A stretch of DNA of 64,000 nucleotides from Macrococcoides canis (GCF_002119805.1 NZ_CP021059.1:1550001-1614000), one strand, 5' to 3'; numbered from the stretch's first letter, positions 31,009 through 41,185 are shown. Program-made: numbers and translations. Notes: generated by a model from the letters alone, not told the origin.

Positions 31009-32718
31009 TTACTTCCCATTCTGTATCCAAGATTTAAAGGCATCACGTGGTAACGTATTAATAACCTGCCCTTTTTTTACATAACCTTTTATCGCTGTGC
31101 TCACACCATATTTCATCAACTCAAGCTGATCGATTGCATGTGCATCTGTGTTGATCACGAGTTTAATATCCGGGTATTGCTTTAATACGTCACTTGATAA
31201 GTCAAGACGCATCGGATGCGCATTGATTTCAAGCACGGTATTTGTCTTGTGTGCTGCTTCAATGAGCTTTGTCATGTTTACATGATAACCATTACGACGA
31301 CCAATCAACCTGCCAGTTGGATGCGCAATATGTCTGACATACGGATTATTACACGCATTGATCAGACGTTTCATAATCTCGTCCTCACTTTGATTCAGCG
31401 ACTGATGGATGGCACCGATACAATAGTCAAGCTGTGCCAGCACATCATCACTATAATCCATTGCACCATCTGCTAGTATATCCATTTCAACACCTGAGTA
31501 AATATCAATTTCTGAGTACTGTTCATTTAAAGCTTTAATACGTGCATTCTGTTCTAACAGACGTTCTTCTGACAATCCATTTGCCACGTACAAACTTTTT
31601 GAGTGATCGGTGATCATCATGTACTCATACCCTTTTGCGATACACGCTTCTATCATCTGTTCTAACGTATGCGCGCCATCACTATAAGTTGTATGCATAT
31701 GTATATCACCACGAATATCCGCAAGCTGAATAATCTCACTGAATGCTTTATATTCAAATTCGGAACCATCCTGTCTCATTTCGGGTGGAATAAACGATTG
31801 ATTAAAGTGCTGATAAATTTCAGCTTCTGATTGCATCTGAATCAGCTTTCCATCATCAGTAGTAATACCATATTCACTAATCTTCTCATTTCTTTCCTTT
31901 GCCAGCTGACGTATTCTGATATTGTGTTCTTTACTTCCAGTAAAATGCTGCAACATATGGGCATAACCTGCTGAATCTGTAAACCTGAAATCAACCGTCG
32001 TAATGATATCTTCTCTTTCAGCCTGAATCGTAACTTTCTCATCACCAGCCAGTTCAACTTTCTTAATAAATGGCAATGTCGTTAACTGTGTCTTAACAGC
32101 TTCACGATTACTTGTTTCAACGATATAGTCAATATCCTTAGAAAATTCGTTGCGGCGTCTAAAGCTGCCTGCCACACTGAAACGGTTGATGTCATCAATT
32201 TGAGACAGTGCTGTATCGATCATCTGTGTAAACTGATGTACCTGATAAATGCTTAGTTTCTCTGTCATGGTCAACATTTCTTCGATGCCCGATAGTATAT
32301 TTTCTTCAGATTTTTTACCGAATCCAGCAAGTGCACTGATTTCGTTATTCAGGCACGCTGCTTTTAATTCATCTACCGTTGTAATACCTAGCGCATCATT
32401 GATCTTCACAATTTTTTTAGCACCAAGATTACGAATCTTCAGCATCTGTATGAAGCCTTCAGGAATTTGTTCCTTTAACGTTTTAAGCAGTGATGATTCA
32501 TGATGTGCTCTAATATCCTCCAGCACTTCAGCAACACCTTTACCAATGCCTTTAATCTGTGTGAAATCAGAAACTGCATTGATATCGCCCTCGAATGTCT
32601 CAAGATTTGCTGCTGCTTTACGATATGCGGAAACTTTGAATGGATTCTCAGCTGAAAGTTCAAGTAATGTGGCAATACGTTCCAGCTGCTTTATATAATC
32701 TTTCTTTGTAATGTTCAT
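31009..32718 (-). CDS. polX: DNA polymerase/3'-5' exonuclease PolX
   Basis: A family X repair polymerase with a PHP exonuclease domain, 569 residues. The order is an N-terminal helix-hairpin-helix region (IKGIGKGVAEVL, NLGAKKIVKI), a nucleotidyltransferase palm with SAGSFRRRNEFSKDIDYI-like aspartates (VAGSFRRR, KDIDYIVE), and the C-terminal PHP domain with metal ligands in DIHMHTTYSDGAHT and later histidines (HPTGRLIG, INTDAHA). GGAGGG precedes the ATG at 32718. It lies between cvpA and mutS2 in the usual order. Confidence 0.97.
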   Translation of the reverse strand: MNITKKDYIKQLERIATLLELSAENPFKVSAYRKAAANLETFEGDINAVSDFTQIKGIGKGVAEVLEDIRAHHESSLLKTLKEQIPEGFIQMLKIRNLGAKKIVKINDALGITTVDELKAACLNNEISALAGFGKKSEENILSGIEEMLTMTEKLSIYQVHQFTQMIDTALSQIDDINRFSVAGSFRRRNEFSKDIDYIVETSNREAVKTQLTTLPFIKKVELAGDEKVTIQAEREDIITTVDFRFTDSAGYAHMLQHFTGSKEHNIRIRQLAKERNEKISEYGITTDDGKLIQMQSEAEIYQHFNQSFIPPEMRQDGSEFEYKAFSEIIQLADIRGDIHMHTTYSDGAHTLEQMIEACIAKGYEYMMITDHSKSLYVANGLSEERLLEQNARIKALNEQYSEIDIYSGVEMDILADGAMDYSDDVLAQLDYCIGAIHQSLNQSEDEIMKRLINACNNPYVRHIAHPTGRLIGRRNGYHVNMTKLIEAAHKTNTVLEINAHPMRLDLSSDVLKQYPDIKLVINTDAHAIDQLELMKYGVSTAIKGYVKKGQVINTLPRDAFKSWIQNGK

Positions 32719-32764
32719 AATACCCTCCAAAATAAAAGCCATAGACAAGTAGCCTATGACTTTA

Positions 32765-33307
32765 TTAAATGATAAACCCTGCATATTCAAACAAATGTTT
32801 CGCAAAATTGCTTAATATCGGTGTATGATTCGCAATTAAGTTTGCGATGAAGCTTTCTTCAAGCTTCGTTTGTATCGTTGTTATTGGAACCATTGACAAT
32901 AAAAATAACACGATAAATATAAGTAGATGAGATTCAATAAATCCTAATATCCCACCGAATAAACGATTGAACTGGTTCAGTAAAGGTAACTGTGCAATAT
33001 AATCAAAAACAGTAGCGATAAACTGAAGAATAATCTTACTTAATAAAAATAATATGATGAAACTTACAACGTTATAAAATGTCATTTCATTTGTAATCAT
33101 ATTCAAAAACTTCGACTCATAATTCCCTTCTGTGGATGGAAACGGAATCATTAACACCAGCTTCTGTGCGAGATCCTTATAAAAAAGCTGTGCGATAATA
33201 AAGGACCCGAGCGTTCCGATCAAATGTAATGATTGCAAGATTAACCCTCTTCTAAGACCGATAATCGTTCCTAGACATAAAAAGAATATCAATAAAATAT
33301 TAATCAT
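32765..33307 (-). CDS. CvpA-family membrane protein
   Basis: A 180-residue polytopic membrane protein of the CvpA (colicin V production) family, with about four hydrophobic segments and the family's N-terminal glycine-rich start (FLCLGTIIGLRRGLILQ). The molecular function of the family is poorly known; links to envelope or biofilm traits exist in other bacteria. Its start overlaps the end of zapA by 8 bp, indicating a shared transcript zapA-cvpA-polX-mutS2. Confidence 0.9.
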   Translation of the reverse strand: MINILLIFFLCLGTIIGLRRGLILQSLHLIGTLGSFIIAQLFYKDLAQKLVLMIPFPSTEGNYESKFLNMITNEMTFYNVVSFIILFLLSKIILQFIATVFDYIAQLPLLNQFNRLFGGILGFIESHLLIFIVLFLLSMVPITTIQTKLEESFIANLIANHTPILSNFAKHLFEYAGFII

Positions 33308-33572
33308 GACTGTTATTACCCTCTAGACGATTCAACTTCTCTAACAGTAAATCGTGTTCTTCCTTTAGTTTCACATAATCATCCATCACGTTAACTGCTG
33401 CAAGCACAGCCTTTCGTGAAGTGTCGAGACCTGCATTATACTTAGCAATCTCCCGAATACGTTCATCAACAAGACTCGCAACGTGACGGATGTGGCTCGG
33501 CTCTTCTTCACCGAGAATAGTATAGAACTGATCATATATATTTACAGTAATACGATTCTTAAACTCTCCCAT
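33300..33572 (-). CDS. zapA: cell division protein ZapA
   Basis: A 90-residue FtsZ-associated protein that bundles FtsZ filaments. The N-terminal part (RITVNIYDQFYTILGEEEP, HIRHVASLVDERIREI) is the ZapA head, and the C-terminal part is a coiled coil (DDYVKLKEEHDLLLEKLNRL). CGGAGTG precedes the ATG. It is the first gene of a minus-strand operon with cvpA, polX and mutS2 and is divergent from rnhC. Confidence 0.93.
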   Translation of the reverse strand: MGEFKNRITVNIYDQFYTILGEEEPSHIRHVASLVDERIREIAKYNAGLDTSRKAVLAAVNVMDDYVKLKEEHDLLLEKLNRLEGNNSHD

Positions 33573-33671
33573 ATCAACACTCCGACATCGTCATTTATTT
33601 TAGTTTATGTTACCATTTTTATAGGATAATTAACAATAAAAACATACTAATATGTTAGAAAGCAGGATGAA

Positions 33672-34613
33672 ATGAGCAATAAAGTTTACCTATTAACTGC
33701 TGATCAAGCAAAAAAAATAGAAAATATATTACCTGTATCCAATTCAAGTCTCCCCCAAGGTACGAAATATCGTACTAAACTATCCGGTCATACAGTAACA
33801 CTATACAACTCCAATAAGTTGATGATTCAAGGTTCAGACAGTGAAATCATCGGACAGCAACTGCTCTCTAAGGCAGGCATTCAAATGAATCAGCAACCTG
33901 TTACTAGTATAAAGAACAAGGTTTCACAAACAGCATCCGATAAAATGATACAGTATGATCACTTCAACTGTATCGGAAGTGACGAAGCCGGTTCAGGTGA
34001 TTATTTCGGACCGATGACTGTCGTTGCAAGCTATGTATCAAAGAAAAATGCCGAAATACTGAAAGTTCTCGGCGTGATGGATTCTAAAAATTTAAAAGAT
34101 AAGCAAATAATTGAGCTCGCAGAACAGATCATTCCGATCATCCCGCACTCACTGCTCGTACTAGATAACGTCAAATATAACGAACGTAAACAGATGGGCT
34201 GGTCACAAGTAAAAATGAAAGCTGTCCTGCATAATGAAGCGATAAAAAATGTACTGAATAAAATTGAAGAACCTGTTGATTACATCGTCATCGATCAGTT
34301 TGCAGTTCAAGGTGTATATGAAAATTACGCTCTCGGTGCTATACCTGAGCGTAATAGAACAAAGTTCGAAACGAAAGGTGAATCTAAAGCGATTGCCATC
34401 GCCGCAAGCTCGATCATTGCAAGATATGCTTTTGTAAAACACTTCGAACAGATCATTAAAGATACCGGTATATCAATAACTAAAGGTGCAGGCGCTAAAG
34501 TTGATGTGGAGGCTGCTAAAATCATTAAACTTAAAGGTATTGATTATTTAGATACGATAACAAAAAAAGACTTTAAAAATCGGCAAAAAGCATTGAAGCT
34601 CATAAAAAAATAA
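33672..34613 (+). CDS. rnhC: ribonuclease HIII
   Basis: It removes RNA from RNA-DNA hybrids. The 313 residues include an N-terminal TBP-like substrate-binding domain and the RNase H fold with acidic residues in GSDEAGSGDYFGP (D104, E105), GVMDSKNLKD and VIDQF. AGGATGAA lies before the ATG. The gene is convergent with pheT and shares a bidirectional terminator with it; the pheT-rnhC-zapA arrangement is standard in Staphylococcus and Bacillus. Confidence 0.97.
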   Translation: MSNKVYLLTADQAKKIENILPVSNSSLPQGTKYRTKLSGHTVTLYNSNKLMIQGSDSEIIGQQLLSKAGIQMNQQPVTSIKNKVSQTASDKMIQYDHFNCIGSDEAGSGDYFGPMTVVASYVSKKNAEILKVLGVMDSKNLKDKQIIELAEQIIPIIPHSLLVLDNVKYNERKQMGWSQVKMKAVLHNEAIKNVLNKIEEPVDYIVIDQFAVQGVYENYALGAIPERNRTKFETKGESKAIAIAASSIIARYAFVKHFEQIIKDTGISITKGAGAKVDVEAAKIIKLKGIDYLDTITKKDFKNRQKALKLIKK

Positions 34614-34638
34614 GCTGACATTGTCAGCTTATTTTTTT
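34604..34638. terminator. bidirectional terminator between rnhC and pheT
   Basis: Arms ATAAGCTGACA and TGTCAGCTTAT are flanked by A and T runs on both sides, so the hairpin is followed by a T-run in either direction. Confidence 0.9.
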
Positions 34639-37036
34639 AACTTCTAAGTTTGGCACCAATTGCTTCTAATCTTTCGATGACCGCATCATATATCGGCTTA
34701 ATCTCCTCATCCGTCAACGTCTGTTCAGGATTTAAGAATTCCATACGAATCGCAACAGATTTCTTATCTTGTGCAATATGTTCACCTTCATAAACATCGA
34801 ATACTTCTGCTGATTTTAAATATTTAGAATCTACTTTAAGGATTTCTTCAATCAGTACACCTGTATCTTGTTTACGTTCAACTTCAAGCGCAATATCACG
34901 ACTTGTTCCAGGGAACTTCGGAATCATGTTGTAGATAATCTGTCCTTGATGAATTGAAAGCAATGCATTTAAGTCCAGTTCAAATACATATGTTTCTTTT
35001 AGATCGTTCTCTTTTTCTACTGTAGGATGCAACTGACCGATAATACCGACTTTTGTTTCATCCACATAAATGTCTGCACTACGACCAGGATGCAGCATCG
35101 GCTCACCGCTTCTTACATAACGGAACGCTAGACCTAATCTATCAGCTATCGCTTCTACGATTCCTTTCACATGGAAGAAGTCGACTTGTTCTTTCCTCCC
35201 TTGATGCATCGTTGGCGTGACAAGACCTGTCATAATCCCGGCGACATGTTCTTCTTCCGATGGTAATATGTCGTCTTGTTTAAAGAATGTATTCCCAATT
35301 TCATAGAATGCGACATCTTTCATTTGACGTGCATTATTGTAGCTGACAACATCAATTAAGTGTGGCAGTAACGACTGACGTAGTACCGCATGATCTTCAC
35401 TCATCGGCATTAAGAGTGCTGTCGTTTCAGCTTCTTTTAATGCGAACTGTGTTGATTTTTCATTTGAGACAAGTGCGTAGGTAATTGCCTGATTTAATCC
35501 TAATCCTTGAAGCAACGCTTTCACTGCACGACGTTTCGCCTGATAATCAGTCAGTCCGACTTGTTTATTCGTCTTCGTTTCCGGTAATGTCGCAGGTAAT
35601 GCATCATACCCATAAATACGTGCGACCTCTTCAACTAAATCTTCTTTAATTGTAATATCGCCACGGCGGGACGGTACGATAACGTTGAATGCGTCACCAT
35701 CTACCTTCGTTTCAAAGCCAAGACGTTCGAATATATTTTTGATTTCTGTATTAGAGATATCAAATCCAATCAAATGATTAATATCATCCGTTGTTATCTG
35801 TACGCTCGTTGTAAGCTCCGGTAATGTCCCAGCTGAAGCGACACCATTTAGTACTTCTCCTTGCGCATTTTCCTGCAGCAGATACGCTGCACGGTCTAAA
35901 GCATCAAGTACAAATTCTGCTGCAACCCCTTTTTCAAAGCGGCTTGATGATTCAGAGCGTAAGTTCATACGGTTCGCAGTTTTTCGGATATTAAGCGGTG
36001 CAAACATTGCAGACTCAATCAACACATTCACCGTACTATCCGTTACTTCAGAGAAATCTCCTCCCATAACGCCAGCAAGCGCTACTGGTGTTGTACCGTT
36101 TGTAATCACGATGTCTTCTGCAGTTAATGTACGCGCTTTATCGTCTAAAGTCGTCATCTTTTCGCCATCAGCTGCTGAACGTACTTTAATCGTCGTGCTG
36201 CCAATCTTATCATAGTCAAACATATGCAGCGGCTGACCATATTCCAGCATAACGTAATTCGATACATCGACAACGTTATTAATCGGTCGGATACCTGCTT
36301 TAATTAATCGACCCTGAATATATGCAGGGGATGGGCCGATCTTCACGTTCTTAACGACACGTGCAGCATAATACGGTGATAACGATGTATCTTCAATTTC
36401 AATACTGATAAAGTCTGATACTTGTTCACTCGTCTCATTAATATGCGTTTCAGGTAACTTTAATGGCTCTTCATATAATGCACTTGTTTCAAATGCAGAA
36501 CCAACCATGCTCATACAGTCGCTACGGTTCGGTGTTAACCCGAGTTCCATTACTTTATCATCAAGCGATAATGCAGCAAGCGCATCTGTACCTGGTGTAA
36601 TAGTTTCTGTAAATACATAGATCCCTTTTTCGTACGCTTCTGGAATGAGGTTAGAAGGGATACCCAGTTCACCTAATGAACAGATCATACCGTTAGATTC
36701 TACTCCACGTAGTTTCGCTTTTTTTATCTTAACCCCACCAGGCAGACGTCCTCCAGGTAAGCAGACGATTACTGTCTGACCAGCTGCGACGTTCGGCGCA
36801 CCACAGACAATTTGTTTCACTTCTTCGCCAACATTGACCTGACAGACATTTAATTTATCCGCATCAGGATGCTTCTCAATCGACTCTACATGTCCAACTA
36901 CTAAGTTCTTAATATCTTTCGTATAGTCAATAATTTCTTCAATCTCAATTCCGCTTCTCGTAATCTTCTCAGCAAGCGCTTCTACCGGAACATCAACTTT
37001 CACATATTCATCTAACCATTCTTTACTTACTAACAT
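34637..37036 (-). CDS. pheT: phenylalanyl-tRNA synthetase beta subunit
   Basis: The large subunit of the heterotetrameric synthetase, 799 residues. Domains in order: an N-terminal tRNA-binding (EMAP/OB) domain ([21 protein letters not shown]), B3/B4 editing domain ([13 protein letters not shown]), B5 DNA-binding-like domain ([16 protein letters not shown] region) and C-terminal FDX-ACB anticodon-binding domain ([14 protein letters not shown]). I start at the ATG at 37036 after GGAGGAG. It overlaps the end of pheS by 14 bp, so the pair is translationally coupled. Confidence 0.98.
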   Translation of the reverse strand: MLVSKEWLDEYVKVDVPVEALAEKITRSGIEIEEIIDYTKDIKNLVVGHVESIEKHPDADKLNVCQVNVGEEVKQIVCGAPNVAAGQTVIVCLPGGRLPGGVKIKKAKLRGVESNGMICSLGELGIPSNLIPEAYEKGIYVFTETITPGTDALAALSLDDKVMELGLTPNRSDCMSMVGSAFETSALYEEPLKLPETHINETSEQVSDFISIEIEDTSLSPYYAARVVKNVKIGPSPAYIQGRLIKAGIRPINNVVDVSNYVMLEYGQPLHMFDYDKIGSTTIKVRSAADGEKMTTLDDKARTLTAEDIVITNGTTPVALAGVMGGDFSEVTDSTVNVLIESAMFAPLNIRKTANRMNLRSESSSRFEKGVAAEFVLDALDRAAYLLQENAQGEVLNGVASAGTLPELTTSVQITTDDINHLIGFDISNTEIKNIFERLGFETKVDGDAFNVIVPSRRGDITIKEDLVEEVARIYGYDALPATLPETKTNKQVGLTDYQAKRRAVKALLQGLGLNQAITYALVSNEKSTQFALKEAETTALLMPMSEDHAVLRQSLLPHLIDVVSYNNARQMKDVAFYEIGNTFFKQDDILPSEEEHVAGIMTGLVTPTMHQGRKEQVDFFHVKGIVEAIADRLGLAFRYVRSGEPMLHPGRSADIYVDETKVGIIGQLHPTVEKENDLKETYVFELDLNALLSIHQGQIIYNMIPKFPGTSRDIALEVERKQDTGVLIEEILKVDSKYLKSAEVFDVYEGEHIAQDKKSVAIRMEFLNPEQTLTDEEIKPIYDAVIERLEAIGAKLRS

Positions 37037-38093
37037 TCGGTTCTCCTCCATCTTCTAAACGTAAAAACTGACGAATAAATCTTAGATCATTCGTATAGAA
37101 ATGACGAATATCTTCAATACCATACTTTAACATAGCGATACGATCTGGTCCCATACCGAATGCGAATCCAGAATATTTATTAGAATCAAAACCAGCCATC
37201 TCTAAAACGTTCGGGTGGACCATACCGGCACCAAGAATTTCAATCCATCCTGTCCCCTTACATACGTTACATCCCTTACCTTTACATTTGAAGCATGAAA
37301 TATCAACTTCAACAGAAGGCTCAGTAAACGGGAAGAAGCTTGGACGCAGACGAATTTCACGATCTTCACCGAACATCTTCTTCGCAAAGTATTCAAGTGT
37401 TCCTTTAAGGTCACTCATCTTAATGTTCTCGTCTACAACTAACCCTTCGATTTGAGTGAATTGATGTGAATGCGTCGCATCATCCGAGTCACGACGGTAC
37501 ACTTTCCCTGGACAGATAATCTTTACTGGCCCTTCACCATTACGCGACTCTAATGTACGCGCCTGTACAGGAGATGTATGCGTTCGCATCAATACTTCTT
37601 CAGAAATATAGAAACTATCCTGCATATCACGTGCAGGGTGAGATTTTGGAAGATTAAGTGCTTCAAAGTTATAATGATCGCTTTCTACTTCGAACCCTTC
37701 TACAATTTCATAGCCTAGACCGATGAATAAATCTTCAATATCCTCAACGATACGGTCGAGTGGATGACTGCTTCCTGAACTTAACTTTTTACCCGGCAAC
37801 GTAATATCAATGGTTTCACTTTCAAGACGTTTGTTCACAAGTTCAGCTTCAATACGTGCTTCAACTTCTGCAATTGCACTTTCTACAGTTTGCTTTGCAT
37901 CATTTACAAGCTGGCCAAACATCGGTTTCTCTTCATTCGGTAATGATTTCATCTCCTTCATCAACCCAGTGATCACACCTTTTTTACCGATGTAAGAAAC
38001 TTTAATATCTTGTAATGCTTTCTTATCTGTAATCTGACTTACTTTGTCCACTGCCTCAGACTTTAACGCCTGTAATCTTTCTTTAAGTTCCAT
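37023..38093 (-). CDS. pheS: phenylalanyl-tRNA synthetase alpha subunit
   Basis: The catalytic class II subunit, 356 residues. An N-terminal coiled coil is followed by motif 1 ([18 protein letters not shown]), motif 2 ([21 protein letters not shown]), a cysteine cluster [17 protein letters not shown] that may bind zinc, and motif 3 near [20 protein letters not shown] precedes the ATG at 38093; a longer frame reaches back into the T-box leader and is not real. Confidence 0.98.
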   Translation of the reverse strand: MELKERLQALKSEAVDKVSQITDKKALQDIKVSYIGKKGVITGLMKEMKSLPNEEKPMFGQLVNDAKQTVESAIAEVEARIEAELVNKRLESETIDITLPGKKLSSGSSHPLDRIVEDIEDLFIGLGYEIVEGFEVESDHYNFEALNLPKSHPARDMQDSFYISEEVLMRTHTSPVQARTLESRNGEGPVKIICPGKVYRRDSDDATHSHQFTQIEGLVVDENIKMSDLKGTLEYFAKKMFGEDREIRLRPSFFPFTEPSVEVDISCFKCKGKGCNVCKGTGWIEILGAGMVHPNVLEMAGFDSNKYSGFAFGMGPDRIAMLKYGIEDIRHFYTNDLRFIRQFLRLEDGGEPNVSK

Positions 38094-38109
38094 GTTCTTC
38101 CTCCTTAAA

Positions 38110-38348
38110 TTTAAACAATAAAAAAAGCCTTCATTCCTCATACAAGGGACGAAAGACTCCGCGGTACCACCCAAATTTGTGCATATGCACACAGCTCATT
38201 AAGCGATAACGGAACAACCGGTCTAACTTCTTATTAGACTGCCTGTCAGCTGAAAAGACATGTATGTGATGATTTCACTCTCACCAATGTGAAACTCTCT
38301 TGACAACACATACATCTCCCGGCTGATAAACGGCGATGTATTTCATTA
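38110..38348 (-). promoter_or_regulatory. T-box leader of pheST (phenylalanine-responsive)
   Basis: The minus strand carries the T-box core GGGTGGTACCGCGGA (38158-38172 region), then a terminator formed by AGTCTTTCGTCCCTTG and GAGGAATGAAGGCT followed by TTTTTT. The upstream stem I region includes a likely Phe specifier TTC in GTCTTTTCAGCTG. Together with the upstream promoter this explains the 442 bp without a gene between pheS and the next coding region. Confidence 0.9.
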
Positions 38349-38353
38349 CATTC

Positions 38354-38382
38354 ATTATATAGAATCCAGTTATTTTATTCAA
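38354..38382 (-). promoter_or_regulatory. sigma-A promoter of the pheST leader
   Basis: TTGAAT (38377-38382), a 17-bp spacer and a perfect TATAAT (38354-38359) on the minus strand. Confidence 0.85.
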
Positions 38383-38535
38383 GTTCAGTATCGCAATACA
38401 ATCAAAAAGACTAAATAGTATATCAGAAAAACTTTAGGTAAATATATAGATAAATAATTCTATATGTATTATCATTTAATATAAATAACAACAACTTATT
38501 TACTATATTAAAATATATTAACTGGAGGTCTTATT

Positions 38536-39504
38536 ATGAAAACCAAAAAAATAATATCGACGATTGTTGCTGTCTCACTCATGACGTTTCCTGCTCAGAC
38601 ATTTGCAGAAACAACGCAAGCTTCAAAAATTGATGCATTAAAAAATGAAATTGAAACCCATCATAACGAAATCGAGCAAAACGTCAATACACTATCTGAA
38701 GAAGTTAAAGCAAATAAGGAAAATCTTCAAGAATTAAAAGAGAATACAGCTAAGGCACATGAAGCGATACAAGCTAAAACGGAAGCCATTTCACCATCAG
38801 AAAACCATTCAAATTTAAACGAAAAAATTGAGAATGCGAAAAAGCAGCTGCCAGCAACTGATCTTCCGCGCACTCAGCCACCTGAAATTAATGCTAATAA
38901 ACTTGTATCTGAAATAGATGGAGAAGCAATCTCGCTTTCTGACAAATGGCTGAACAATGAAAATATGGATACACTATTAAAGTTAGAAACTTTAAAGTAT
39001 CAACAGGAAATTAGCGAACTCGAATATAGAACGAAAGTCCTTAAAGTACTTAATGAGACATTGAGCAACTATTTGAATGATTCAGATCGCTTACACTTTA
39101 ACTTTAACGATTTATTATCTCATGGATTTAACACAGACGAGCTTGATCAAAAATATCAATCAAGATTAAATAATCTCTCAGCATTAAAAGATGCAGGAAA
39201 GCTCACTCAACGCGACTATAACGGAAAAGTTTTCGACCTCCTTCACGATCATCTTCAGGAAGGGAACCGAAAACTCACTGCACTGAATAATGAACTTGGT
39301 AAAAATGATATCAGTGACTCGCTTGCGAGTGGATTTGTCAACAACTTATCAGCTCCTGTAAAAGCAGAGCCTATGAGTATACAGTCAAATACAAATACAT
39401 TACCAGAATCAGGTGAAGCTGCAAGTAAACCATTGATGGCAGCTGCGGTTGTTATACTAATCACTGGTGCATTGATACTGTATCGTTCACGCAAGAAGAA
39501 ATAG
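38536..39504 (+). CDS. secreted coiled-coil surface protein with LPESG sortase signal
   Basis: I do not recognise a named family. The 322 residues begin with a signal peptide (MKTKKIISTIVAVSLMTFPA, likely cleaved after TFA at 24). Coiled-coil and Glu/Lys-rich helices follow (about 30-90 and 140-260). The C-terminus is a cell-wall sorting signal: LPESG at 289-293, a hydrophobic stretch (about 298-316) and the basic tail RSRKKK. LPESG departs from the standard LPXTG by Ser for Thr. The protein should be attached to peptidoglycan if a sortase accepts it. Strong GGAGG precedes the ATG. It sits alone between pheST and a NERD gene, in a region that looks accessory. Confidence 0.85.
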   Translation: MKTKKIISTIVAVSLMTFPAQTFAETTQASKIDALKNEIETHHNEIEQNVNTLSEEVKANKENLQELKENTAKAHEAIQAKTEAISPSENHSNLNEKIENAKKQLPATDLPRTQPPEINANKLVSEIDGEAISLSDKWLNNENMDTLLKLETLKYQQEISELEYRTKVLKVLNETLSNYLNDSDRLHFNFNDLLSHGFNTDELDQKYQSRLNNLSALKDAGKLTQRDYNGKVFDLLHDHLQEGNRKLTALNNELGKNDISDSLASGFVNNLSAPVKAEPMSIQSNTNTLPESGEAASKPLMAAAVVILITGALILYRSRKKK

Positions 39505-39625
39505 ATTAAACAGTTAACACATCATTCAATTGGTGTGTTTTTATATTGTAAAAATATCGAAACCTTAAATTTACAATAAATACGTATAATGTATGTGCAA
39601 GTCACTATATAAGGAGGCTCATGTG

Positions 39626-40504
39626 GTAAAAAAACCGAAAGCATTGATGTTGGAGGAAGCGTTGTATCGTAGATTAGCTGGTTATACATTTTCTGATGAT
39701 TACTATTATGTCAATAGCGGTTATGAAGGTGAAATTCTTTTTTTACAGAAATTCCCGATAAAGGACTGTCACTTACAACTCTTTAATATCACCCTACAAG
39801 TCGATAACACTAAATTTGAAATCGATCGCGCTATAATAACTGGTGACGGTATTTATGCATTCGACGTTAAGAATTATGGAAAGGGATACGAAATCATAAA
39901 TAATGACTGGTACAAAAATAAAAATATTATCAAAAATCCTATGACACAATATAACGGGATGAAAAACGGTCTAAATACAATTGCCAAACTAATGACATTG
40001 CCACACGACATATACTGCTATACTGTATTTATAAAAAAGGAATTCAATATAAATCAGAAATTAGAAGGTATCCTTTTATATAATGAAATACATCAGACTT
40101 TCAGAAAGATACATAATGATAAACCTGTATCACAATTAGATAAAAAGTTATTAACACATATTGAAAGTAATCATATTCCATTAACATTTCATAATCGAAG
40201 ACCACAATTTGATATAAGGGATATTGAACCTGGATTAAAATGTATGAATTGCAATTCATCAATATTGAAACTTGAGAATAATGCTAGAACAATAGTATGC
40301 AGCAGTTGTCTCAGTAAAACGACTAAGATCGAACTTATACATAATAATTTAATCGACCTTGATATTATTTTTGCAAGACCGTTCAACACAAAAGAAGCAC
40401 ACAAATGGATAGGCACCGACTATAGAAATATAACTTTACGAGTATTAAATCAATATTTTATAAGAACTGAAAATGATGAATATTACTATAAGTATAATTG
40501 CTGA
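39626..40504 (+). CDS. NERD-domain protein with C-terminal zinc ribbon
   Basis: A 292-residue protein whose N-terminal half is a NERD (nuclease-related) domain. The putative PD-(D/E)XK-type residues are visible as GYEGE (E35), EIDR (D68) and AFDVKN (D80, K82). The C-terminal part has two CxxC pairs (C206/C209 and C225/C228), a likely zinc ribbon. I choose GTG at 39626 because AAGGAGG lies 5 nt upstream; the ATG at 39593 has no ribosome site. NERD proteins are DNA-linked, some found in defence or plasmid contexts, but the substrate here is unknown. It is followed directly by the 40-bp repeat array. Confidence 0.82.
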   Translation, partial: VKKPKALMLEEALYRRLAGYTFSDDYYYVNSGYEGEILFLQKFPIKDCHLQLFNITLQVDNTKFEIDRAIITGDGIYAFDVKNYGKGYEIINNDWYKNKNIIKNPMTQYNGMKNGLNTIAKLMTLPHDIYCYTVFIKKEFNINQKLEGILLYNEIHQTFRKIHNDKPVSQLDKKLLTHIESNHIPLTFHNRRPQFDIRDIEPGLKCMNCNSSILKLENNARTIVCSSCLSKTTKIELIHNNLIDLDIIFARPFNTKEAHKWIGTDYRNITLRVLNQYFIRTENDEYYYKYNC

Positions 40505-40517
40505 AAATAATTTGGAT

Positions 40518-40769
40518 TTCTGCACACTTTGTGCTCCGGGCGTGCAGATTCGTCGGGTTCTGCACGCTTTGCGCTCCGGACGTGCAGATTCGTCGGGTTC
40601 TGCACGCTTTGTGCTCCGGACGTGCAGATTCATCGGGTTCTGCACGCTTTGCGCTCCGGGCGTGCAGATTTGTCGGGTTCTGCACGCTTTGTGCTCCGGA
40701 CGTGCAGATTCGTCGGGTTCTGCATGCTTTGCGCTCCGGGCGTGCAGATTCATCGGGTTCTGCACGCTT
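40518..40769. repeat. GC-rich 40-bp tandem repeat array, six copies plus a partial
   Basis: Units of exactly 40 bp begin TTCTGCACGC and continue TTTGYGCTCC, GGRCGTGCAG, ATTYRTCGGG. Copies start at 40518, 40558, 40598, 40638, 40678 and 40718, with a partial copy from 40758. Differences between copies are almost all transitions, and one position alternates T, C, T, C, T, C, pointing to duplication of an 80-bp dimer. Each junction holds GTGCAG...CTGCAC and TGCACG...CGTGCA inverted arms, so either strand could form hairpins. The GC content is far above the flanking sequence, and several frames on both strands are stop-free, which I regard as a by-product. It is intergenic, between the NERD gene and a convergent gene. 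Confidence 0.92.
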
Positions 40770-40792
40770 CACTGTCTATATATGCAAAAAAT

Positions 40793-40816
40793 ACTCATAA
40801 ACTTCGGTTTATGAGT
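40793..40816. terminator. bidirectional terminator with TTCG loop
   Basis: A perfect 10-bp stem ACTCATAAAC/GTTTATGAGT closes on a TTCG tetraloop. TATTTTTTG follows on the minus strand, so it ends the converging gene at 40826. Confidence 0.8.
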
Positions 40817-40825
40817 AATAAAAGA

Positions 40826-41185
40826 TTAATCGATAATCCCCATCTCAAAGGTCATTCTCTTTAAAGTCTGGACATTATCTCTCGTTCTAAAAACAAGCGT
40901 GCAAATAGATTTATCCTCAAGCAAATTGAAGTTTTCATCCTCACGCGAAACCTTTACGATAACAAGCTCACTATATCGTTTTTTCCCCTTATAAATAACT
41001 TCAAAATTCCAATCCTGCTCCATTCCAAAACGTTCTTTAAAAATAGCAAGTAAACCCTGCTTATTTAATCTTGAAATTGATCCATCTTCTTTAACGAATG
41101 TAGCAATCATTTCATCATCAATTATTCTTTCTACTGCGCCGTAATCTTGATTTCTCCATGATGCTAATAAATGTAAATACGCCAT
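40826..41185 (-). CDS. small NTF2-like (SnoaL/DUF4440-type) protein
   Basis: A 119-residue soluble protein. The pattern, an N-terminal helix pair (YLHLLASWRNQDYGAVERII), followed by DDEMIATFVKEDG and strands with VIYKGKKRYSELVIVKVS and ICTLVFRTRD, suggests a cone-shaped NTF2-like fold often used in ligand binding or small enzymes. No catalytic residues can be assigned. The ribosome site (AGAGAAG) is weak to moderate. Family assignment is tentative. Confidence 0.65.
   Translation of the reverse strand: MAYLHLLASWRNQDYGAVERIIDDEMIATFVKEDGSISRLNKQGLLAIFKERFGMEQDWNFEVIYKGKKRYSELVIVKVSREDENFNLLEDKSICTLVFRTRDNVQTLKRMTFEMGIID

Noticed and set aside
40518-40769. CRISPR array
   Set aside because: The repeats are continuous with no unique spacers between units, and no cas genes are nearby.
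40445-40864. Overlapping open frames of about 100-113 residues in several frames across the repeat array
   Set aside because: They exist because the 40-bp unit has no stop codon; there is no ribosome site, and the translated peptides are cysteine/arginine-rich repeats with no plausible fold.
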